Assembly: GCA_002887195.1 (NCBI GenBank)
Contig: PJAB01001808.1
Location: 1 to 12,111, forward strand
Direction: 5' to 3'
DNA from: Chrysochromulina parva
Taxonomy: Eukaryota; Haptophyta; Prymnesiales; Chrysochromulinaceae
DNA length: 12,111 bases
Numbering within the stretch: the first letter of the stretch is position 1; every line of letters begins with the position of its first letter. This document shows positions 6,224 to 12,111 of this stretch, one piece after another. The notes below the pieces were generated by a model. It ran no database searches and was not told the DNA's origin. It saw only the letters and a list, made by a program, of their open reading frames with translations. The position numbers and the translations under genes are program-made.

Positions 6224-8535
6224 ATGCAGGCCACGAGAAGAGAGCAATGGCGCATGAACGGCGGCGCTCCCGCCGTGCGCCGCTACGGCGTGGGCAACGT
6301 GACCGCGCGGTGCGGCGACGGCTGCCTCGACCGGCTCGTCGTGGCCGTGCGGAAAGGCAGGGTTTTTCCACTGCCCGTTCGTGAGAGCATGATGGCGCTC
6401 ACCGGGGCGGGCCCATCGCCGCCGTCCTCATCGACGACGCCAGTGCTGCTGCTGGGGATTTTGAGCGGCAGCTCACCCCGCCGCGAGGTGCTGCGCTGCA
6501 CGTGGATGCGCGTGCCCGTGTTCGCACGCGACGTGCGCGTGCTCTTCATCGTCGGCAAGGCGAATGCCGAAAAGTCGCCGGACGTGCTGCCAGTCGACGT
6601 GGTCGAGGGCGCGTTCATGCGCAGCAAGCACGACGCGGCGACGAACACGACGCGCACCTTTGACGTCAAGAAGGTCATCCGCACCGGTTCGGTCACGACG
6701 TACTGGAAGTTGGTCGCCTGGCTCCAGTACGCGTCGACGCAGCCCGAGCCCATGATCGGCCGCGCCGATGATGACGTCTTCATCTCGCCTCGCATGCTCG
6801 TGGCGCACACGCGGCTGCTGCTCGAACACGCGAGCCACCCGCGCTCCCCGCTGCTCTTCGCGGGCGTCTTCGAGTGGTATTCCTGGCGTACCCGAACGCT
6901 CATGTCGACCGGATTTGGGCTCTCGGCAGGTGAGTGCGCCTGATGACGCCTGATGACGCCTGATGACGCCTGATGACGCCTAATGGTGTCTGATGGCGCC
7001 TAATTGTGTCTGATTGCACTCTTTGGCCTCTCGGCAGGCGCCTCACGCACGCGCCGCAAAAAGGGCTGGCGCAACTGCTCCGCGACGGGCGCGCACACCA
7101 ACCCGCTCGACCCGTGTACTGGGCCTGTCGCCTTTGCCAAAGGTCCGCTGATGCTGATGAGCACCGCGGCGGCGCGCGCCGTCGTGGGCAGCCCGCTCTT
7201 CGCGCGCGACGTGGCACAGGCCAGGGCCCTGAGCGAGGGGAAGGCGAGGGCGTATGAGGGGCCGGGATCGGGCCGCATCGACGACGACGTGCAGCTCGGG
7301 TATTGGATGTCGCAGGTGAGTGCCACTGATGGCCACTGATTGCCACTGATGGCCACTGATGGCCACTGATGGCCACTGATTGCCACTGATTGCCACTGAT
7401 TGCCGCTGATTGCCACTGATGGGCTCGGGCCGCCGCGACGACGACGTGCAGCTGGGGTATTGGATGTCGCAGGTGTGATGGCCTCTCAGTCGGCCTTTTT
7501 GATGGCTTCTTGATGGCCTCTGATTGAATGCCGCACGTGCAATAGCCGTCTCTGACGAAACTCTTGATGACTTTGGATTCCGTGTGGTGCATGGCATTTC
7601 ACACCGCGTGTCATTTCACAGCTGCCCAATCTCACCGTGGTGACCTTTCGGCGGTACCTCGCGTGGCACGATCGATGGAAGGCGGGCGTCACGGACATGC
7701 TCCCGAGATTGCTCCTCGCTCATAAGGTGCAATCAGATTCAATGACCACTGATGACCACTGAGGACCGCTGATGACCACTGATGACCACTGACATGCTCC
7801 CGCGGCTGGTCCACGCTTGCCCAACTTGCTCAATAAGACGACCTCTGATGACCTCTGATGACCACTGATGACCCCTAATCTCCTTCCTCATCACCTGATG
7901 ACCCCTAATTGCCTTCCTCATCACCTGATGACCCCTAATTGCCTTCCTCATCACCTGATGACCCCTAATCTCCTTCCTCATTACCTGATGACCCCTAATT
8001 GCCTTCCTCATCAGGTGCCTTGGTCACGCTTCTCCGACTTGCTCAACAAGACGGAGGCGCTGTGGCGGGCGTCGCCGCGCGCTCTCACGCGGCTGATGTG
8101 TGAAGGACCGCCCTGCGCGGATTGCGCACACGTACGCTGATGACCACTGATGACCACTGATCGCATCTGATAGCCTCTTATGGCCTCTAATGACCTCTGA
8201 GCGCCTCTGAGTGCCTCTGAGGGCCTCTGAGGGCCTCTGATGACCACTGATGACCACTCATCACATCTGATGACCTCTGATTGACTCTGATTGCCTCTGG
8301 TTGCCTCCGAATGCCTCGGAGTGCCGTTTGAGTGCCATCTGATTGCTTCCCTCATCAGGTCCAAGACCAGAGTGGCTGCGTCATCGATGTAGAACTTGAA
8401 GTCCCCACCGCCGTCGCCAACAGCTCCTCCACCTGCTTCCCAAAATGCCGATTCACAAAGGCCGTGCCACCCGCTGTCCCCGAGCACTGCTGGAACCGCT
8501 CATACGGCTCGCCCGTTGGCGAGTGGCGCCGGTGA
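6224..8535 (+). CDS. GT31-like glycosyltransferase (beta-1,3-galactosyltransferase type), five exons
   Basis: Exons 6224-6929, 7038-7315, 7622-7726, 8015-8131 and 8359-8535 join in frame to give about 460 residues. Seen: VLLLGILSGSSPRREVLRCTWM (the R-x4-R-x-TW start of GT31 domains), YWKLVAWLQYAS, the metal/sugar-nucleotide motif RADDDVF (DDD at 182-184), FAGVFEWYSW, AFAKGPLMLMS and RIDDDVQLGYWMSQ. GT31 enzymes transfer galactose or a related sugar in beta-1,3 linkage in the Golgi. An in-frame TGA sits just upstream of ATG 6224; a second ATG at 6254 is possible. No membrane anchor is seen at the N terminus, so an upstream exon may be missing. Every join keeps phase and protein sense. Confidence 0.82.
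6914..7038 (+). repeat. Exon 1 end repeated at the 3' end of GT31 intron 1
   Basis: TTTGGGCTCTCGGCAGG at 6914-6930 matches TTTGGCCTCTCGGCAGG at 7022-7038 with one mismatch in 17. A direct repeat flanking an intron with AG|G at both ends is what intron gain by tandem duplication leaves behind. Confidence 0.75.
6930..7037 (+). other. GT31 intron 1 (108 nt) with eight decamers
   Basis: Donor GTGAGT, acceptor CTCTCGGCAG, phase 1. Positions 6941-7020 are eight decamers of the TGATGACGCC type. The last 17 bases up to the acceptor nearly repeat the end of exon 1 (see separate entry). Confidence 0.8.
7316..7621 (+). other. GT31 intron 2 (306 nt) with decamer array and exon echo
   Basis: Donor GTGAGT, acceptor TTTCACAG, phase 0. 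About ten GCCACTGATG-type decamers fill 7322-7420, followed by a near-copy of the exon 2 end and then degenerate sequence. Confidence 0.8.
7421..7476 (+). repeat. Echo of exon 2 end inside GT31 intron 2
   Basis: This copy of 7264-7318 has about four mismatches in 54, including the GACGACGACGTGCAGCT and TATTGGATGTCGCAGGTG parts and the GT after the exon. Two of the three changed codons are synonymous (GGA to GGC, CTC to CTG); the third is ATC to CGC. Confidence 0.85.
7791..7840 (+). repeat. Chimeric echo of exon 3 end and exon 4 start in GT31 intron 3
   Basis: It begins with GACATGCTCCCG, identical to exon 3 at 7694-7705, and continues with TGGTCCACGCTTG and ACTTGCTCAATAAGACG, close to the exon 4 start (TGGTCACGCTTC, ACTTGCTCAACAAGACG). 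The two exon parts are joined with no intron between them, but the match is degenerate. Confidence 0.65.
7865..8014 (+). repeat. Five tandem 30-bp units; the last supplies the splice acceptor
   Basis: Units start at 7865, 7895, 7925, 7955 and 7985. Each begins CTGATGACCCCTAAT and ends CCTTCCTCATCAC, or CATTAC in the fourth. Only the last ends CATCAG, giving the AG used for splicing. Confidence 0.92.
8132..8358 (+). other. GT31 intron 4 (227 nt) of decamer repeats
   Basis: Donor GTACGC, acceptor CCCTCATCAG, phase 0. Nearly all of it is diverged decamers: TGATGACCAC, GCCTCTGAGG, TGATTGCCTC. I see no exon echo here. Confidence 0.75.
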
Positions 8536-8919
8536 GTGAACGCCGTGATGAGCGCCGTGGCGAGCGCCGTGGCGAGCGCCGTGGCGAGCGCCGTGGTGAG
8601 CGCGTGCAGCGGCGCGCGGACTGCGGCGCAATGCGATGGATCAAGTTGAGATTCGCGCGTGCTTTGGGTGACGGACCGAGGTGAAGAAGCGCTTTGGCTC
8701 GCTCACCGGGGGTCTCTTTAAACTCAGCAGCAGTAAGCAAACATCTAGTTCAAGCGCCTGTGCGCTGTGGGAGTCGGACTGCCCCCGTCACTGTGCTCAG
8801 AAGAAGGTTGTGTGAACGTGATCGAGAGACTTAACAGCCCATTCACACTCCAAAGGGTGGGGGTCGGCTTTCGGCCGTCTTGCCGGCCGCGTGCGTGCCG
8901 CGGCTCGCGGCCTTGAAGT
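8536..8919. other. Spacer between the GT31-like gene and the IPT gene
   Basis: It holds the 12-nt minisatellite at its start; the rest would be the GT31 3' UTR and the IPT promoter and leader. I see no further gene. In-frame TGA lies six bases before the IPT start codon. Confidence 0.55.
8545..8604 (+). repeat. 12-nt minisatellite, five copies
   Basis: Five units of GTGGCGAGCGCC (first GTGATGAGCGCC, last GTGGTGAGCGCG) lie just after the GT31 stop codon. They also carry the GTGAG-like core of a splice donor. Confidence 0.85.
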
Positions 8920-11900
8920 ATGGCCGACGGCAGCAACTTCACGATCAGCCATGTGTCTCCGGTTGGCAGCAGCACGTTTGGCGAGACAACGATCACGCTG
9001 CGCGGCAGCGGCCTGTCGCAGCTCCGCCAGGCCATCTTCCGGCCGCGCTTCATGTCATTGTTGGTCGAGGTACGCAGCGACGCCGAGGTGACCGTCCAGA
9101 TGAATTGCCGCCTGCTGCAGGCAGGTTTGCACACCCTCAACTTCCAGATCATCGGCCGCACGACCGAGTACTCGGGCTCCGGTGGCACCGGGCTCCGCCT
9201 CGTGTGCTTCAACGAGCCCCGCTTCGATGGCCTGCGGCCGGTGCTCGGCCCGTCGCACCCTGGCATGCTGATCACGCTCACTTCGACGCTGACCGTGTGC
9301 GCGCGACCCGAGGCCGAGCAGCACCTCTGCATGCCTCCGGCGCTCGACATCATGGACCGCATGAATCTTCTCGCCAGCTCGACGGTGATCTCGTTGGCTC
9401 GCACGAGGGACGTGGCGCGCTGCAGGTACGTGTGCGACTTCCTTCTGGGGTGCAACGACCGGCCGATCGACGTGACTGGCCCCGTCGGCAACGTGACGCG
9501 CGATCGCGTCCAGTGCTTTCTGCCTCCGGAGATCCTCGGCCATACCGGCCGTGTGGAAATACAGCTCACCCTTGAAGGCACCCACTTCACGCGCCCGGAC
9601 AACCAGGTGATGAGCTTTGATGACCCCTGATGGCTACTAATTACCACCGATGACCACTTCACGCGCCCGGACAACAGGGCCGTAACCGCGTGCGGCCCCG
9701 CATCCATGACTGATGACTACTAATTACCACTCATTACCCTTGATGACCCTTGATGACAACAGGGCCGTAACCGCGTGCGGCCCCGCATCCATTACTTCTT
9801 CTACCGGCAGCGCATGTTCACGCGGGTGCCTGCGGGCGGACCGATCACCGGTGGCACGCGCATCGTCATCACGGGGGAGGGCATCAATGGCGCGGCGGCC
9901 ACGTATGACGAGATCAACGCGATGCTCGTCGCCGAGAATCTTCTCGGATCGACCATTCGTCGCTGGTACGAGATTGAGATTGAGATGGAGGTTCAGATTC
10001 AGATTCAGAGTCAGAGTCAGAGTCAGATTCAGAGCTGCTCGGTTCGACCGTTCGTCGCTGGTACGAGGAGCAGCGCGGAGATCCTATCTGGCAGGGACGA
10101 CCTTTGATGACCTCTGATGACCTCTGATGACCGCTGATGACCGCTGATGGCCGCTGATGACCCCTAATTGCCTTCCTCATCAGGTATGACGAGTCTGCCT
10201 CGTATATGGCGGGGACGACCCTGACGCAAGGCTTGCCGCCCGTCGGATACATGCACTCGACGCCGCAGTTCGTACAGCGGAGCATCATGGATAACGCTCG
10301 CTGCTCGTTTGGACCCTACGGCGTCGTGCGTGTGGAGAGCCAGACGTACCAGGGGCTGTGCTTCGTCTCTGGCATCTCACAGGTGAGATCGATATTGAGA
10401 TCGAGATCGAGATTGAGATTGAGATCGAGATCGAGATCGCTGCGATGGACGGCCTCTGAGGGCTCTGATGATGACGGAGTGTGAATGGCACGACGAAGTG
10501 TGAACGGCACGACGCGCAGGGCTCAGCTGCAGCGAGGACACCACCATCGCCTGATTGCCTCTCCTTGTTGCCCCCTAATGAATGGCCTCTCCTAATTGCC
10601 CCCTAATGACGCAGGGTCTGAGCTGCATCGAGAACTCCACCATCACCTGCGTGGCACCGGCGGCGATGGGCAACGGCTCGTCGGTCATCATCGGCGTCTC
10701 CACCAATGGGCTTGACGCGGTGAGTACCATCTGATGACCAGCTGATGACCTCGGCTGCCTCCCTAATTGCCTCCCTCATGGCCTCCCTCATGGCCTCCCT
10801 AATGTAGCCTCTCCTCTAATTGCCTCCCTAATCGCCTCCCTAATCGCCTCCCTAATCGCCTCCCTAATTGCCTCCCTAACTGCCTCCCTAATTGCCTCCC
10901 TAATTAGGTGAGCGGCGCTCACTTCGTGCCCGTCGACCAACCGTTCTCGTACTACCCCGTGCCCATCGTCAGCACGGTGCTCGCCGCCTCTGATGGCCTC
11001 AGATTGCCTCCCATTGCCTCTGATCGCCTCGAATGGCCTCTTCACGCCTCTGATTGCCTCTGATTGCCTCTGATTGCCTCTGATTGCCTCTGATTGCCTC
11101 TGATTGCCCTAATGACCTCTTACTGCCTCTGATTGCCTCTAATTACCTCAGCTCATCCCGCCGGGAGGTCCAATCTCCGGCGGCACCGCTCTCACCATAC
11201 GTGGCATGGGCTTTGGAGGCGGCTCCGCCGACCCTCAGAACCGACGATCGCTGTTCCGGTGAGGACCACTGAGGACCACTGAGGACCACTGATGACCACT
11301 GATGGCCTTTGATTGCACTCACCTCGTCCCTCATCGACCAGGTGGATCTTCACCACTGATGACCACCGACGACCTCTGATTACCTCTGATGGCCTCTGAT
11401 TACACTCACCTCGTCCCTCATCGACCAGGTGCATCTTCACCACGCGCGCCGTGCCGGGCGATCCGAACAGTGCCCGCGTCGTCCTGAGCACCGGCGTGGT
11501 TGATCGCGTGGACGCGGATGGCCGAGAGGCCGTCTGCAACACCACAGAGCACGTGAACACCGACGGCGCGCCCTTACCGGCAGACCGCGCGCTCTCAATC
11601 AGCCTGAACGCGCAGCAGTATGCCGATCTAAGCATCTACCGGTAATGAGCCTTGATCGAGGCTTGACCACCTGTGATTGCGCCTAATGACCTCCGATGGC
11701 CCCCCTCATCAGGTACTATGGCCGTCCGCACATCCGTCGCATTCTCCCCACAGGAGGCCCGACGCTCCCCGCGTACACCATTACGATTCGCGGCGTGGGC
11801 TTCGGAGGCATGGACGGCACGAGCATGCCCTACGTGCCGCTCTGTCGCATCGGGCAGGTGATGACCGCTGATGACCGCTGACGACCACTGATGACCACTG

Positions 11901-12111
11901 ATGACCACCAGACGCACCGCTCTGTCGCACCGGGCATCGCGTGGGCACCATCCTCTCTGCCTCTACTTATTGCCTCTCATCCTCTCTGATCGCCTCTACT
12001 TATTGCCTCTCATCCTCTCTGATTGCCTCTACTTATTGCCTCTCATCCTCTCTGATTGCCTCTACTTATTGCCTCTCATCCTCTCTGATTGCCTCTACTT
12101 ATTGCCTCTCA
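8920..12111 (+). CDS. IPT/TIG-domain protein, eight visible exons (3' end off window)
   Basis: Exons 8920-9606, 9763-9965, 10184-10382, 10615-10719, 10908-10976, 11152-11258, 11429-11641 and 11713-11857 join in frame to give at least 576 residues. IPT/TIG (immunoglobulin-like) domains show as ISHVSPVGSSTFGETTITLRGSG, GGPITGGTRIVITGEG, GGPISGGTALTIRGMGFGG and GGPTLPAYTITIRGVGFGG, in at least four copies. Paired cysteines (DNARCSF, CFVSG, SCIENSTITC) suit an extracellular fold. IPT domains occur in surface receptors and adhesion proteins. ATG 8920 (AGTATGG context) follows an in-frame stop, yet no signal peptide is seen, so a 5' exon may be missing. Exon 5 is short and its donor (GTGCTC) is weak, making it the least certain. 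Confidence 0.78.
9607..9762 (+). other. IPT intron 1 (156 nt) with exon-junction echo
   Basis: Donor GTGATG, acceptor GACAACAG, phase 0. Decamer-like TGATGACCCC and ACTAATTACC repeats flank a 54-nt copy of joined exon sequence (9654-9707). Confidence 0.82.
9654..9707 (+). repeat. Echo of the joined exon 1-exon 2 junction inside IPT intron 1
   Basis: 9654-9675 equals exon 1 at 9582-9603 (22 of 22). 9676-9707 equals the acceptor AG plus exon 2 start at 9761-9792 (32 of 32). The copy lacks only one C relative to the spliced exon junction (AACAG against AACCAG). Confidence 0.93.
9966..10183 (+). other. IPT intron 2 (218 nt): hexamer array, exon echo, decamers
   Basis: Donor GTACGA, acceptor CCTCATCAG, phase 2 (TG|G restores Trp). 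It opens with GAGATT/CAGATT/CAGAGT hexamers (to about 10033), then an exon echo, then CTGATGACCT decamers and a final 30-mer (10154-10183) identical to the last unit of GT31 intron 3. Confidence 0.8.
10035..10110 (+). repeat. Echo of exon 2 end plus exon 3 start inside IPT intron 2
   Basis: 10035-10067 matches exon 2 and its junction (9940-9972) at 30 of 33 positions, with codon changes CTT/CTG and GGA/GGT (silent) and ATT/GTT (Ile/Val). Further on, TATCTGGCAGGGACGACC resembles TATATGGCGGGGACGACC of exon 3. Confidence 0.82.
10383..10614 (+). other. IPT intron 3 (232 nt) with GAGATC/GAGATT hexamers and an echo
   Basis: Donor GTGAGA, acceptor ATGACGCAG, phase 0. A hexamer array occupies about 10385-10440; an echo of the exon 4 start lies near 10514-10553, followed by CCCCCTAATGA-type repeats. 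Confidence 0.78.
10514..10553 (+). repeat. Degenerate echo of exon 4 start inside IPT intron 3
   Basis: GCGCAGGGCTCAGCTGCAG and CACCACCATCGCCTG line up with ACGCAGGGTCTGAGCTGCAT and CTCCACCATCACCTG at 10612-10652. About four fifths of positions match, with a small gap. Confidence 0.65.
10720..10907 (+). other. IPT intron 4 (188 nt) of CCTCCCTAATTG repeats
   Basis: Donor GTGAGT, acceptor CCTAATTAG, phase 0. Around ten units of GCCTCCCTAATT or close variants fill the second half. No exon echo was found. Confidence 0.78.
10977..11151 (+). other. IPT intron 5 (175 nt) of CTGATTGCCT repeats
   Basis: Donor GTGCTC (weak), acceptor TTACCTCAG, phase 0. At 11047-11107 the decamer CTGATTGCCT repeats six times almost perfectly. 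Confidence 0.65.
11259..11428 (+). other. IPT intron 6 (170 nt) with duplicated acceptor
   Basis: Donor GTGAGG, acceptor ATCGACCAG, phase 2. Two copies of the acceptor region plus exon 7 start are present; only the second leads into a continuing exon. Confidence 0.78.
11310..11356 (+). repeat. Decoy acceptor and exon 7 start inside IPT intron 6
   Basis: 47 bases match 11397-11443 with two mismatches, covering CACCTCGTCCCTCATCGACC, the AG and the exon start GTGCATCTTCACCAC (GTGGATCTTCACCAC in the copy). The copy runs straight into TGATGACC repeat. Confidence 0.93.
11642..11712 (+). other. IPT intron 7 (71 nt)
   Basis: Donor GTAATG, acceptor CCCTCATCAG, phase 2. It is short, with only a few diverged decamers. 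Confidence 0.78.
11912..11936 (+). repeat. Echo of exon 8 end inside IPT intron 8
   Basis: 25 bases match the exon 8 end (11832-11856) with three mismatches, around CCGCTCTGTCGCA. After it comes CGCGTGGGCACCATCC, which is not repeat-like and may copy the start of the unseen exon 9. Confidence 0.72.
11959..12111 (+). repeat. 33-bp minisatellite, about 4.6 copies
   Basis: Units start at 11959, 11992, 12025, 12058 and 12091. Each contains GCCTCTACTTATTGCCTCTC and CTCTCTGATT. The pyrimidine-rich array is cut by the window edge. Confidence 0.92.

Larger units (their letters stand above)
7727..8014 (+). other. GT31 intron 3 (288 nt): decamers, echo, five 30-mers
   Basis: Donor GTGCAA, acceptor CCTCATCAG, phase 0. 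Order: GATGACCACT decamers (7741-7790), a chimeric exon echo (7791-7840), more decamers, then five 30-bp units that end exactly at the acceptor. Confidence 0.8.
11858..12111 (+). other. IPT intron 8 (continues beyond the window)
   Basis: Donor GTGATG, phase 0. Decamers at 11858-11910, an exon echo at 11912-11936, and a 33-bp minisatellite to the window edge. No acceptor followed by a plausible exon is seen. Confidence 0.65.

Noticed and set aside
7866..8014. CRISPR-like regular 30-bp array
   Set aside because: Units are directly adjacent without unique spacers and end at a eukaryotic splice acceptor.
7322..8300. Box C/D snoRNA-like motifs (TGATGA and CTGA) in introns
   Set aside because: Each decamer contains both by composition. 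No unit shows paired terminal stems or spacing that stands out from the array.
7000..8487. Minus-strand frames with SGHQWPSVAISGHQ or RGHQVMRK repeats
   Set aside because: They are translations of the intron decamer and 30-mer arrays on the opposite strand and overlap good GT31 exons.
8445..8684. Plus-strand frame with RRGERRGE repeats
   Set aside because: Off-frame reading of GT31 exon 5 and the 12-nt minisatellite.

Overview
The window looks like nuclear DNA of a GC-rich single-celled alga. A haptophyte is my best guess. Genes are split by GT-AG introns, several introns consist mostly of short tandem repeats, and the protein families fit such algae: KW-x-GG/DGCIY repeats, ankyrin and ARM repeats, an RBR-type ubiquitin ligase, a GT31-like glycosyltransferase and IPT/TIG domains. 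The lineage call rests on recalled family distribution, not on a search.

Layout. Positions 1-5058 (minus strand) hold one very large gene that runs off the left edge: exon 1 (5058-3645), an 88-nt intron, then an uninterrupted reading frame from 3556 to position 1. Its product reads, in order: seven 49-residue DGCIY repeats, ankyrin repeats, RING1, a split IBR, RING2, about ten membrane segments and armadillo repeats. 5059-5527 is intergenic. 5528-6100 (minus) is a small unknown gene. A 123-bp gap separates it from a divergent plus-strand GT31-like gene of five exons (6224-8535). After a 384-bp spacer comes a plus-strand IPT/TIG gene with eight visible exons from 8920, which leaves the window inside its eighth intron.

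The four genes show no obvious shared pathway. The ligase is probably membrane-anchored and ubiquitinates targets chosen by its repeat domains. The GT31-like enzyme would act in the secretory pathway. The IPT protein is probably extracellular, although no signal peptide is seen.

The most unusual signal lies in the plus-strand introns. They combine decamer arrays (TGATGACCAC, TGATTGCCTC and relatives) with near-copies ('echoes') of the exon ends beside them. In at least two cases the echo joins the upstream exon end directly to the downstream exon start, as in spliced or never-interrupted sequence. Two introns in unrelated genes also end in the same 30-mer, which in one of them is tandemly repeated five times. 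Together these suggest introns born by repeated tandem duplication, or an introner-like family.
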